Shown: piece by piece, positions 45,191 to 58,500 of the stretch
How positions within the stretch are numbered: the first letter of the stretch is position 1
Layout: every line of letters begins with the position of its first letter
Source: Serinus canaria
Lineage: Eukaryota > Chordata > Aves > Passeriformes > Fringillidae
Direction of reading: 5' to 3'
Assembly: GCF_022539315.1 (NCBI RefSeq)
Contig: NC_066316.1
Coordinates: forward strand, 34,287,245-34,351,244
Length of the DNA stretch: 64,000 bases
The notes under the pieces: generated by a model
Seen by the model: the letters and a program-made list of their open reading frames with translations, nothing else
Database searches by the model: none
What the model was told of the DNA's origin: nothing
Program-made: the position numbers and the translations under genes

Positions 45191-48100
45191 TTCCCTCCCA
45201 CATATTTTTGGTAGGGATTTCTACGCTCCTTTTGCACTAGCCCGTCAGATTTGTCAAGTTTTTTCTTTTGGGAAGCGAAGCTTTACTCAGCTGATGTTGT
45301 GGCTCACTTTTTTCAGCCTCCCTGTGCAGTTCAGCACTGCAGTGAAATGACTGGAATCAGTAGAGGATAGTAAACCACACAGCCCTAAAGATTATAGCTA
45401 CCAGATTAGTTAGATGCAGATCAGGTTTAAAGAGAAAAAATATCTTTTGAAGAGCCAGACTGTGATTCCTTTACTTGTGTGAATAGCATCGTGTTCCCCC
45501 AGCAGTTTCCCTGAAGACAGAGGATTAGTGACAGAATAACTCTGCGAGTCTGGGCACACAGAAGTAGAACTCTGTGGCATGAGAGTTCTTTCTGCTGAAG
45601 TTGGACGTGAGGATTTAATAAAACACTCTCAAAGGCTAATAAACTGGTACTTTTTAAGTGTGGCCTGGCCAAATGAGATATACAAAAGGACTAGTTTCTT
45701 TAAGTATCTGTATGCAGATCTCCTAAAATTCTTGGGTAATTTTAAGAAGTAAAATGTATTAAGATAATCAGGATCATAGCATTTACGGGATTATCACAGA
45801 AAGTGCTGGTATCTTATTCCAGGATACTAGAATGTAAATTATAATTTGCAATTCCATTTAGGTATTTGGAAGTGTATAGATAGCATCCATGAGTGAACAA
45901 ACTCTGTTTAATCTAAGATGATTATGGATGAAAAATAAATCTAGTATAAATACAGGAGATTGACTTCAAAACAAACATTAGAAAGACATATAATTCCTGA
46001 TTTAACAGTCTCCTAAGTGTGTTTAGTTCAAAGGGAAGGTGATTACCTGGTACTTGAAAATATCTACTCTAGTACCTGCAGGAACTGTGTAACAGCTCAG
46101 CATATTAATAAACGGTACAATATCAAAAGTTTATTAACAAAATCCAGCTGTTTTACTAAGATATGATGAGCCATAATTCATTTGATTCTCTCAACACAGG
46201 AGCTCTGGCTTGCCATGGTGAGTCCATGCAAAGCAGGATGCAGTGGACAGCCAAAAAGAGGCAAAAAGCCTCTTCAGACAGCAAATCTGTTGGCAGTTCT
46301 ACCTAGAAAATCTACTGAAAAACCCTTAAACACCACTCCCCACTGCCCCAAGTCTTATTATTTTAACAATTTCAGAATATCATCACCTTTTTATAAGGCT
46401 TTGTGAGGATTAATTGTTCAGATAATGAGGGACTAAAGGACTGAGGCCTTAGGACTGCAAGTTTAGAGGTACGTGGGTACAAGGGGACAAATACCTAAAT
46501 ACTGGGGTTCTGTAGCTAAGTGTCTATGTGTCACTTCCCAGTGGTGGTGAAAGACTGAAGTCTCCATGACATCTCCTTACCTGCAGATGCTGATAAATCA
46601 CAAATCTTTGGGCACAGACCTTCAATGGTCTTTAGCCACTTACTTTCCATTCAAGCAGCTTATTTTTAGAAATCCATGGGAATCTGTGTAGATGCTGATT
46701 TGCCTGTATTGCTTTACAGTCTCAGGTCAGTGGGTTACCAAGGAACCTTGATCTCAAACCAGTGCAAGTGAGAGTACTGAAGACTGAGTTTCTGGCAAAC
46801 CAAACCACGGTTGGGTGGCAAGGGCACCTGCAGAGCATGCAACAAGACTGCATCAAACCAGGTGGACTGGCATTGAGTGATGGAACTGAGAAGCCAGACA
46901 CAGCAGGTGATTGGGATGACTGGTACAGGCACAACATCCTCCTGAGGTTCAGCTCCTGCTGCCCGTGTCAGCTCACTGAGGGTTGTGGCTGTTGGCATGC
47001 GGAACGTTGTCGACAAGGCGTCAAAGCAAGGGCAGCAGTGCATGACCAAGGTCATGCTGCTTTGTTGGTGCTGTAGGGTGGCAGTTTTACAAAAGAAACA
47101 GCTGATAGATCCACTTTTCAATTTCCATGGATGAATTATCTTATTTGTGGGTAAATTATACCACGGGCAAAGAGCCAGCTTGGTCCTGGCAGGACTTTGC
47201 TCAAATGCAGTGGTGTGAGAACTATATAGCTTTGTTGCTTCCAGAAATTCAGCAATGGGGCAGCCCTGTCCACTCAGCACCCACCTTACTCTCCCAGCCT
47301 TGCTGGCTCCACTCCTGGCTCAGGGTCAAGAATGCTGCCAGCTGGGTGGCACATTTCTGCACTGCTGCCTGAGAGCTAACCTGGCATCCCAGGAACTGTG
47401 GAGCAGGAGCCCTGACTAGGCAGAAAAAGAAAACTATCTGGTTTGTTATTATTCAGGGTATTCAGCCTCTCATTATCGATTGTAATGGAGAACTGAAGAG
47501 TATCAAAACAAAAGACTGAGGAGGGCACTGACTGTCTCTTTTTATCACAACATTTCTGAGTGCCACTTCCTGTGCTCTTTCCTGACAGAGGCAATTTCCA
47601 GCCACCCAAGAGCTGACAACACAAAGAGCAGAAACAAGAGGTAGACCACATTGAATGGCTCTACTTTGGTACTGGGATTTGCCACAGGGAAAGATTTGTT
47701 TGCAAAAGAGATGGCTGTGCAGTCAGGAAGCCACTAATTTGAAGACAAAAGGTGTTGAACATGATTGTCTAGGGGATGGACAAGTGCTCCCAATCTGTAT
47801 GTGTTCATGTGTTCCACCATTGCTCCTAGTCTGAGGCCTCCACCTCAGTTTCCTGCTAACTCTTAGTGGTATTTGTGGTAGTAGTTTTTGAGTTTTACTC
47901 TGCTCTATTTTCATGTGCATGTTAGTTAAAGCAGGATTTATCATGATTCATTGAAACAAAGCCTGAAAGCAAAATAATGCAGACCTCTCATCTGTCCCCT
48001 GAAGCAGCCTGTGAATAAGACCAGAGAGTCAAAGAGAGTTGAGAAGGTCCTTTAGTTTTTAAAGAAAATGTAGTGACTTTCTCAGTTACTACCTTCACTC

Positions 48101-49697
48101 TGGAAGATGGAAGAAAGAGAGATAAGGTGAATGTAGGCAGTGTTAGCTCTGACAGAGGAGCTAACACTGGCCAAGACTCATTAAGGAAGTTTGGTGTTTT
48201 CAAACAGAGGTAGCAGCAACCTGGAAGACTAGACACTTGCTGGGGTGTGACACCTTAGTCCCAGACCCTTTAATCAATCTGCATTTTGAGATCATCTACC
48301 ACGCAGAATTTTCAAGGTACACAGTGTTTGTTACCCGTTGCTTTGGGTAAGAGCTAGGTGGTAGCAGCTGAAAATCTGACTTCATTGAAGGAAAGCTCAC
48401 TGGACTTAATCTAATCCTCGTTAAAATCTGACTTCAATAATTTTTAACAAAACATTTTTTAATAACATAACTGGTAGACTTACAAATTTCAGCCAACACA
48501 AAATGTAAGTTTCCTCATGCTTCCCTCTTTCTGCATGCAGTCATTCACAGGAAAATGAAATAGGGAAAACCTCCCCTATTTTGAAATGCAATTAAACTCA
48601 CATGCTCTGGGTTTGATGCTCACCACCTGGAATGGCCCCTGATCTGAGAAGAGGCTCCTGTGGGGGAACCATCAGAGAAGGCTTCAGTTTTGCACTTCTT
48701 GTGTTTACATGTCTAAATTCAGTCCAAGTTCATTACTGACTTGGTCCATTATCTTTTGATCATAGCTGGACTTTCTGTAGTGATTCACATGGATAGGTCA
48801 AACTTTTGTTGAAAGATGAAGAGAGAAAGGTTTTACTCTGTAGTAGGTTTGCAGAGTAGGTCAAAATCTAAGTGAGAGCAGAGAATGGTGATTTCAAAGG
48901 CCATAAATTGCTTCCAAGAGGTCTGTGCAAAGGGCTGACAGGCATATAGGTCCTGTGGAGCAGGTATGTGCACCAGTCCAACCCATTCTGTTCATCTCTC
49001 CAACACTCAGGAGGAATTTTCTGGCTCCTATGCTGTAGGCATAGGCAAAGAAAATACTCTTCAGGTATGTTATAAAACAAGATATGCCTGCACAATTTTT
49101 AGAGAAATCCAAACTTTGCCTGGAAATTTTTTCCCACTGGAAGGTAGAGAGTTTCTCACATACCAGATCTTTGTCCCATTGTGGGACCCAGGGCGCACAC
49201 TGCTCGTCTGGCACGAGGCTGTGGCCATTCTTCTAAAACCATGGAATCATTTGCTCTCCAGGTAATGGATAGGAAATATATAAGATAACCAAGATTGGCT
49301 TGTGATCATTACACAGAAAGTGCTGGATGTACCTGCTCAGCTGATCAGTGTGGGCTCAGTAAGGCAGTCCTGACTCCGCATACAAGGACAGAAAACAGAC
49401 AAATTAAATGATTTCTGCAAGACAGCATGTAGCTATGTCACATCTAACCCCATCCAGGTCCTTAAACAGAAAGGAAAGAGTTTTCTGCTCTGAAGAAATT
49501 ACCCTCGAGCCGTTTCAATCAAATACTACCAGAGGAATCAGAGAGCAGAATCCTACAACACCCCAAGATGTCACGCACAGCCTGGCAGTGCTGGCTCTGT
49601 TCAAAGAGAGCATGGTTGCACATGTTAGAGATAACTCCTAACAAGGGGAATTTAAATTCTGCACTTTTTCCACATTTCTCAAACCCCATTAAATAAA

Positions 49698-49737
49698 ACC
49701 TGAACTTATGCATTATTACCTGAACTTATGTATTATA
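49698..49737. repeat. 20-base tandem duplication
   Basis: Two adjacent copies of acctgaacttatgcattatt, differing at two positions. They are followed by agttcagg, the reverse complement of the unit's first bases after the initial a. Confidence 0.75.
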
Positions 49738-52700
49738 GTTCAGGCAAATTCTTCTTAAAAACCATTTTTACCTGAAAAAGAAAAGTCAGAGAGAACAGAG
49801 TGGGAAGTTAAAAGTAGAATTGGGATGGCAAGGCAGCTAGAGAGTTAACATTGTTTGGCTTTAGCTGCTTAAAGCACTTATATTGAAATGAGCCCGAGGT
49901 AAATAAAACAACCAGTGTCCTGTAAGGCTTATATAAAATACATTGATGTGTTTGTCTAGTTTTTGAGAAAGGTAGGGAGGCTGAATTATGTGTGCTGTAG
50001 CTCTTGCCAGCATCAGAAACATCTTTAAATAATTAGAGCAATTGGGTAGCCAGGGCTCTGTTTTTACTTTTTTATGAATGAGGAGACCTCATGGGCCAAA
50101 TGAATGCATAATGTTGGCATGCTTGGCTAAATGGATGTATACCAAACTTACAGTGTGTAAATATGGAAACCACACTGTGTGTTTCTCAGAGAAGATGGCA
50201 AAGACCGTGTTTCCTGAGACTGTGGAAAAGCTGGGCTCTGTCAGTAAGTCCCAAGTCCCCAAGTCTTTGTGTGCCTCAGACTGAAAAAAAGTGACCAACG
50301 ATGACAAAATCAGCCTTTTAAGTTTGCCAGGGTAATGTTCAAGAGGGAGCTGATAAACCCCTTACCCTGGGTCTTCTGCAGTGCATAGCAGGGCAATGGG
50401 GTCCTGGGAGCCTGCTATCCCTATCCCAACTGGGCAAGCTCACAGGCTTCAAGGATGAAGATTTGTTGTGGGGAATGGGAAAGGGACCCTTTTCCTGTGA
50501 TTGATGTGTGAAGAGCTTGAGTCTTTCCAGTTGAACTGTGACAATTTTAACTGTTATGGATTTTAATTGTTGGATTTCTTTTAAAGCTCTGGGCAGTCAC
50601 TTTTAACCTTGCCAGCCTCTGCAGTAATCAAAAGACATAAAAAAAAGTGAAGTTGGTCTTGGAAGGAGAATCTAGTAAGGTATTTGAGCAAAATCAGAAG
50701 TTACCATTTTCTGTTCAGTGTTTGTACACTCTGAGAGCATTTTAACATTTACTGTATTTACTGTGGACATGTAGATAATACTAGTCAGGACCAACAAGTC
50801 TGGTGCATTTGCTTATAGTTCTTGGACTGTAGCAGAAAGAAGCAATGCTCAGATATTGCTTTCCTTTAATTATTTCAAGATATATCTCTACAGGAAAAAA
50901 AAGAAAATAGGTGGAGGATGTACTTGCACTTGAAGTGCAACACAGAGCTATCATGGGCATCAAGAAATCTTCATTAATTTCACCATGCAGCTGAATCTAC
51001 CCATACTTCCCATGCCCCATATTCCCAGTGCCTGATTTAGAACAGAGGTTGTCAGAAATGCTATATTAAAACATAAACTAAGTGAACAGTAAATGCAGGG
51101 GCTGGAAAAGTCTCCATCACATTTGGGATCAGGAAATGCCATGGGTTGTACTGAAGAGCATCTTGCCTTGATTGTGTCCACAGACCTTTGGATCTGAAGA
51201 AGTATAACCAGCTTTAAAAGCTGTGGCATTATAGAGGTGGACTGTGACATTTGTATCTCTCCAGTCTGCTTTCAGACACCAAAATGCTGCCACAATGGAA
51301 ATCAATTTTAGGAAGGACTTTTTGAGCAGAACCTGCAGTTATTGCAGACAGAAGTGTACCATGACTGAACAGAACTGGGTCTGTGTGAAGTGCAGCATGT
51401 GGATTTTGTTCATCTAGAATCCAGTGCAGGTAGGGACTGAGTCTTCCCAGGTTAAGTGGGACATATCTCATTGCTCGACTACCTGGTATAAAACCTGATT
51501 CATCACCATAAGACTTCTTTTATGAGGAGTAAAATCGTGTGTTCAGACGAGTACTCTTTGTTAATCAAAAGCCTCAGCACTGATGGATTCAGTGCTGAAA
51601 TTTGCAGCCGAGGACCAGAGCCCTCAGAAAATACAAATGACTTTTTCAGCATGCTTTCCCTGTCTGCCCTCTTCTAGTGCAACCCATGTGCTATCATTGC
51701 CACTGTTAATTCTGTTTGCTAAGAATACCAGGTCTCACTCTGGATCCCAGTGCCACTTAGCTGGGCACTAAAACTCAATTATTCACTGCAAATCAGGCCT
51801 GGAAAATGTAAACCCAGTAACAGTCTTCTGTCTGTTTTCCTGACTATTTTCCCCATGCGTTTTCTGTTTATGCTCATCAGGTGTCAGAGCAAATAGGTGA
51901 TGCCAGTAAAAGCCACTTCACAGTAGAGAACTCATGGCTGCCTCCCAGCAGCTGAATGCATCCCCTCTGTGGTGCCCTTATCCTTGTCTCCTCCAGCTTT
52001 GGCTCTTGGCACTGAGGACTGTTCAAAATGCAGGTTGTTTGTGGAGGCAACATGCAGAAATTAGCGTGCCTCCCTGGCAAGCAGAAGTGTCCAAACATGC
52101 AGCAGGGCCAGAACTGCCAGGGTGTTTAGTGGGTGGATTAATGTATTTTCTGTACTGGTATTTACCAGAGTTCATGAAAAGCCCTTCTGCATGTGACCCT
52201 GTGCACAGGCTCACCGGGTAAGGCTTAACACTGCTCTCTCCCAGTGAAGTGGCCTTGTGCTGATGTGGTAATGAGGGACCTCAGTATGGGGTGGGAACAC
52301 ACGGGTTCCCTTAACTCCTGGATGGTGTGGCACCCAAATGAATCTCTTTTTGTGTGGATCCAGGTCCCAGCAACAGCATCATTGGAAGATGGGATGCATT
52401 GTGGAGGAAGGATGTCGCAGATTTCAGCACAGTTGAATTGAATTGGGAAGGAAAGGAGTGAGCCCCTGGTGCCTGGGGCTGGCAGAGTGGGGGAAACAGG
52501 AGGGGAAAGCTGGGATCCTACTGGAGGGATGGGGTAGGAGGAAGGTGCTGGGGGTGCACTTGATCTAGGTACATGGAGGATACAGAGTGATGCAAGGAAC
52601 TCCCTGGGCGCACAGACCCCAGCAGACTGGAAAAAATGCCAGCCCTTTTCCTTCTTGATATCCCTTTCCTGCCCTGTCCTCCTTTCACTTCCAGCAGGAT

Positions 52701-53974
52701 GAGAGAGAGTGTTTCCTGTGTTTCTTTACCTGGTCACCACCAAGCTGTTCATTGCTTGAACAAAACTGTAGGGGTATTGAAGCTCCAGACTGCTCTCAGT
52801 CACTAAAACTATTAAAAAATTATCCTGCTGTGTGTGAACCAGACTGACATTGGAAAGGCTTTTTTCTGCCCAGGGCAGCAGAGCAGGCAGGGCTGCAGGC
52901 AGGAAACTCACCTCCCTTCCTCCCCCTCAGGATATTTGTGACCAAGGTTTTATTGTTCTATGTGTGCAAAGGGGTCAGGGTTGAGGAATGCAGCCTGTGC
53001 CCCTTTTTGCTGCTCATTTTCACCATTTCTCCCAGGCATCAATTTTCCAGCCCTGCAGAGCAATACATTTCCAGCCATGGAGAGGGATGAGGTGTTCCCT
53101 AAGGGACAGAAGATGTAGACACAAGTTTCTGCAGTGCAGTAGTCTATATCTATGCTTTTAATAAGCCAGCTATTTTTCATGATCAATTTCCACTCAAAAA
53201 GCAGAAGAGAGGCAGTCTGCATAAACATCAGCCAATGCAGTAGCAATTCAATTAACTATAAACTCAGTAATGTAGAGATAGAGTAGCAAAGAGATCTTTC
53301 TTCTACGATGCTTTTGAAGGCTGCACAAATTTCTAATGAAACTTTAAATCCTTCTCTGAAATCAAGCCTTGAGAAGAAATGCTGCTCTTTTGTTACATGT
53401 AAAAGAAATGGAAAACTCTGCAAACCTTATTAGAACTATAAATATGTCTGAATAAGCTCTATACCCCAGTCCTCACCTCCAGTGACACAAACATTTATCA
53501 TAAGGTGAGCTCTGTGTTTTGATCCCCAAATCAAGTAAATTACTTCTAATAAATTGCTTAGTCACAAGCACAGTTCAGCTGGAAACACCATTTGCATTCT
53601 TATAATTGCCAGCATTAAATCTCCTAAAGAATTGTAAGAGGAAAGTCTCCACATTTTCTGCTTGCTAACTCCTCAGAGTATTTTATACTCTGAAAACTAC
53701 TGTAAATGCTTTCCAAGTATTTCAATAATTGACATTTTCTACCTTAGGTTTTCAAAGCTCTTTTTAAAAAAGGGCAGACAATGAAAGAAAGTGAAAATTA
53801 GTTTTGGGAGAGAGAAATTTAAATCCCATGCATGTTCTTTAAAAGAATCAGAAGAAAAAAAAGGCGAACAGCATTTGCAGAAAAGAAAGCTGAGAAGTGC
53901 AGAGCTTACAGAACCAAGTCTGAGAAGGTGTTTTCAGTACTTTCAGTACTACAAGTAAGACAGGGACAGACATT

Positions 53975-54262
53975 TTAGCAGGGCTTGTTGCAATAGGTGA
54001 AGGGGTAGAGGTTTTAAACTGAAGAAAGCTTGATTGAAATTTAATAAAAGAAAGAAGCTTTTTTAAAATGAGGGTGGTAAAACACCAGAACACATTGCCC
54101 AGAGAGGTGGTAGATGCCCCATCCCTGGAAAAATTCAAGGTAAGGCTGGATGGGGCTTTAAGCAACCTGACTGACCCGAAAATTTCCCTTCTCATTGTAA
54201 AGGGATTAGAGTGGATGACCCTTAAGGGTCCCTTCTAACCCAAACTAGTCTATGAATCTATG
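53975..54262 (+). mobile_element. CR1 LINE 3' end
   Basis: Landmarks of the CR1 3' untranslated region run in order: gcagggcttgttgcaatagg, atgagggtggtaaaacacc, gcccagagaggtggtagatg, catccctggaaaaattcaag, gctggatggggctttaagca and tcccttctaacccaaac, then the tail tctatgaatctatgg. The copy is 5'-truncated and diverged. It ends only about 100 bases from the 3' end of an opposite CR1. Confidence 0.92.
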
Positions 54263-54360
54263 GTAATTGATTCATAGGAAAAAAAAAATAAAAAAGGCAT
54301 GTTGCAGAGAGGTTCTGGGCTTACCAGCCCTATGAGGGATGCCCACAATCCCACAGACAC

Positions 54361-55560
54361 TAATAGAATCATAGATTCAAAGAAGATTCAATATTGAAAG
54401 AGATCTTTAAGATCAGCAAGTCCAGTTGTCCACCTGACACTATCACTGTCATCCTTAAGCTCCTAAAGCACCACCCAGGCCTCTAAAACACCTCCAGGCA
54501 AGTGACTCTGCCTCTTCCCTGGGCTACCTATTCCAATGCCTTACCACCCTAAAAATCAAAACATTTTTTCTGATAGCAAACCTGGATCTCCACTATATCA
54601 GTTTAGAGCCATTCCCTCTGGTACTCCCACTGTAGACATGGTGGAAGAAACTGGCCCCCAGCTCACTACAGTCTCCTTCCAGGGGGTCGTAGAGAGTGAT
54701 GAGATCCCACCTGAGTCTTCTTAAGATGAACCCAACCCAGCTGTCTCAGCTGTTCCTCATAAAACATATTTTCTAGTCCCTTTACAAGCCTTCTTTCTCT
54801 TTGCTGGACATCTCCAGCACCTCAACATCCCTTGTAAAGTCAGGGGCCCAGAACTGACCACAGTTCAGCCTCACCAACACTGAGTACAGGGCAATGACCA
54901 CTTTCCCAATCCCACTGGCCTCGTTGCACTTGAAACATGCCAGGATGCCATTGGCCTTCTTGGCCACCTGGGCACATGATGGCTCATGTTCAGACAGCTG
55001 TCAACCAACACCTCCCAGCTCCTTTCTGCAGAGCAGTCCTCAAGCCATTCTTCCCCCAGCCCATAGTGCCTAACCCTAACCCAAATCCTAACCCTAACCA
55101 AAGTGCAGACACCTTAGTGAACCTCCTGCAGTTGTGCTCAGCCCATTGATCAAGTCTGTCCAGGTCCCTGCAAAGCCTTCCTACTCAAGCAGATCAACAT
55201 TCCCAGGCAACTTAGAGTCATCTGGATATTTACTGAAGGTGCACTCAATCCGCACCTCCAGATCATCAGTGCAGATGTTAAATGGGACTGGCCCCAAAAC
55301 TGAGCCCGTGGGAGCATCACTAGTGACTGGCTGCCAAGTGGATTTGACTCCATTGAACACAAATCTCTGGGCCTGGCCATCCAGCCAGTATTTTACCCAT
55401 CAAAGAGTCCACCTGTCCAAGACATGAACAGCCAGTTTTTCTCGGGGGATGCTGTGGGAGACAGTGTCAAACACTTTACTGAAGTCTGAAGAGACCACAT
55501 CCACAGCCCTCCCCTGGTACTAGAAGGGCTATGACAAGGCCACTTTGTCATTCAGGATTC
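54361..55560 (-). mobile_element. CR1 LINE, decayed reverse-transcriptase portion and 3' end
   Basis: On the minus strand this is the C-terminal part of CR1 ORF2 plus the 3' tail, about 1.2 kb. Decayed reverse-transcriptase landmarks appear in order: FDTVSHSI-like (around 55450), GSVLGPV (around 55300), the catalytic box as YPDD in place of FADD (around 55215), MAKKANGILACF (54967-54932), FTRDVEVLEM (around 54805), then 3' sequence to a tail of ctatgattctatta. Frameshifts and stops break it into pieces, and the altered catalytic box also marks it as inactive. The 5' end is truncated near 55560. Confidence 0.92.
55069..55100. repeat. Short telomere-like repeat inside CR1
   Basis: The run cctaaccctaacccaaatcc and following accctaacc contains about five CCCTAA-type units with one impure spacer. 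It sits where CR1 ORF2 normally has a GGGT/CAAT-like stretch just before the LGEEWLE motif, which is still readable to its left. Confidence 0.8.
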
Positions 55561-58500
55561 TGAAGACACATGCTGTGAAAATGCCTGTGCTGGGGAACAA
55601 GCAGCTCAGGACCAGGCAAAAGGGAAAAGTTTCCTTCTGCTGCTTCATTCTCAGCCCTGCAACATCCTGATGTGTGCTGGGATCAGTGCTTGGGCTTCTG
55701 TTTGCAAAATCTAATGGTTGTTTTTGTTGCATCCTAGTAGGGGTTGTGAGCCCCAGGCAGAAGGCCAGGGAAAAGTAAGGTCAAGGCTGAATGAGGCTCC
55801 TGTTGTGTTAATTTTAGGGAGTTACAGCCACAGCCATACCTTGGTATGTCCAGATCCTGGTTCAACTATTTTTGTCTCCACTGACAGCTCACCAAAGCAG
55901 AGCATCCCAAAGCTGCTTTGAACTCTGCATGGTGAGTTTATCTTAAGCTGTTCAGTGCTAGAGATGGTTTTTATGAGTCCCTTACCATAAAGTGAAAGAC
56001 ATTTATGGTCAGAGAGAAACATCTGACATCTTGTGTTTGTGCAATGCACTTGCAGGGGGCACAGAGGAGACAATCCTGATCCACACCAGTATAAGAGAAG
56101 GAGGTGTCAGGCATGCAGAGGTACCTAAAATGGTGTGTTCCCCTCCTGAGTGAGCTAATATGGTAGGAAACCAAGCTGTGCCAGCTGCAATGTGGAATAT
56201 TACATGCAAGCCTCTGTTACAGCTCCCTGACTGCCTTGGCTGTTTCTCCAGTGTGCTGGAGCAGGGAGACTGCTGCCAGCCCAGGTGAGCTGGAAATAGC
56301 AGCAGCTGAGGCCTCTGGTGTGGTGGTTCAATGTACAGCCCCTGCTGTGTTTGGTGAGCTCCCCTTTCACATATCCTCCTCATGGGCTTTCTGCTATCCA
56401 GCAGTCACTGCTGGGGATTAGGACAGCTTATCTATATATACTTTGAATCACTACTTACAGGAGTTACCTGACAGGAGACCATCAGAGTCTCACTCTGTCT
56501 CCTTTGTGGCAGTAAAGAACCTGCAAGTGCTAACTATAATTGTTTCCATCCAGCTATTCTAGTCCAGCTAAGCAGACACTAATCTTTTTGGAAATTACAT
56601 TTAAAGATTCTGCTGCTCTAAAATAAATTTCTTTGGTCTTCAGAAAATTAATGCTTTACAGCATTCTTTTCAAATTTTTTTTTTCTCCAATGAGTGAATA
56701 CATTTTATCATCAAGAAAAAAGTCAATTTACAAGGATGAGTAAGAAAATTGAAACAAGTCCTGATTTGTATGTAATAAATAAATAGCATTAATTTGTGGA
56801 AGGTAATTGGGGTTTTTTAAAGTCTGTTGTTTCATTTGTTTCTTTTCACATGCAGGGGTGTGGGGAAAGGAATTAGTGCTACTGTGAGTGATGCATTTTG
56901 CCAAAAACTCTGCCTAGATACTTCTGAGTAAACTCCCTGTTTAGTTTGTTCCACATTTCCAAGACTAAACTTTCTGAAGGCCACAGAGTTGGGGCATAAA
57001 ATCAAGGTGATTTCTCCCAAGGATCCAATAAATGAAAGACAAGAGATTGAATTAAAAAGACATCTGCACAGTGGTTTTTTCCATCATCACATCTGCTCTT
57101 CTATAACAGTGGTTCATGCAAATTAAGGCATACAAACAAGAAGTGCTCAGAAAGTGAGTGATCAAGAGCTTAGCAGCACCTGTGGGAAACTGGTACAAAT
57201 GTAGATTTCATTTATTTCTCTGTCTCTCTCTTTATTTTCTAATATTTGAAGAGGTTTTTGAAAACATTTTGCAATGTCTTTGGTGTTTCATCTGTATGAA
57301 ATTTTGACAGTGCATGTGAACCTCTACAGGATCAGCTAGCATGAAGAAGAGTGAAGTTAGGAACTATGTGTTAGTACTTGGGCTGGTATTTCAGAGGACA
57401 TTTGCACCATCCTCACTTCTACCATTGGCTGTTTTGCAGAGTGGAAATCAACTGGTTGGACCAAGAGCTGTCTCAGGCACCCCATCAGTGGGAGAGTGGA
57501 GTGGTATGTGCATGTTCTATGCCATAAACGAATAATGGAGGGTGTCTAATTTACTGCTGTCAGTGTGGTTGTTGTTTCTAATCTACAAAACTTCAAAAAG
57601 TTTGAGAACAGTTTTGAGCACAAGAATTTCAATAAGAGAGACTAACCTTATCCTGCAGCACCCAAGCACTTGGCCTTGGTGTTCTCCTCTCTCAGCATTT
57701 CACATATTCTATCACTTGGCCTCATCTTAAGATTATAAAATCTGTGCAAGTTGCAGTTAATTGTTTTGCTGTTTCTTGCAAGGGAATATGATTTCTGTAT
57801 CATATCTCTAGGATAAAGGGATGACCTTTTCAACCCCTGCTCCCAGGGACAGACAAATATGTAAGCAGGGAAATGAAGGGAGAGGGGATGTTTCCTCTAG
57901 GATGCCCTCTATTTCTCCTTCAGTACTGTGGGAAGAAGTTGTGGAGAGGCTGCAGGCATGATCCTGGCTGCTTGGGTGTGTCAGAAGCAAACAGACAAGA
58001 CCAACAGCTTTTTCCTCAGTCCATCAATGACAAATCTTACAGGCCTGGTTGTGTCCTGATATTGCTGTGGCCATAAACACCAATGCTGAGTTGTTACTTG
58101 GGGCTGGGAATAATTTAATAATGGATTTGCAAGGGTTAATATTTGCAGTGACTCTTCCTGAAAAAAAGGTGTCCATAGTGGGGTTTGTTGTAGTCACACA
58201 GTTTTTTTATCACAAGATTTTACAGAGTGAGGCTGAGGATCGGAAAAGTGGTACAAGAAAATTGAACCAAAGCCCTGAATTTTCATTCTTCCAGGCAAGC
58301 AGAGGAGTTCTCTCTCTGTCTAAGTGATATTTAGGGATTTCTGCAGCTGAATGCCATTATCAAAGGCAACATTTCAAATGAATAGCCCTACACATATTCT
58401 CCATGGCTGCCATATGAATAACCATGAACACTTTTCAATCTTCCTCTTCCCACTCTCCTCTCCCACCTCAGCTAAAGCACAAGCACTCATTTCAGGGCTA

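Larger units (their letters stand above)
42804..53969. other. Upstream region without recognised gene
   Basis: Mostly AT-rich single-copy-looking sequence. It contains a CT-rich tract with an adjacent TATA-like element near 45.0-45.2 kb and a 20-base tandem duplication at 49698-49737. Open frames are short or composition-driven. Confidence 0.5.

Noticed and set aside
44835..45350. 171-codon open frame on the plus strand
   Set aside because: It runs through a CT-rich low-complexity tract that lacks stop codons by composition, and no domain or splice support is visible.
55134..55427. 97-codon plus-strand frame
   Set aside because: It is antisense to the decayed CR1 reverse transcriptase.
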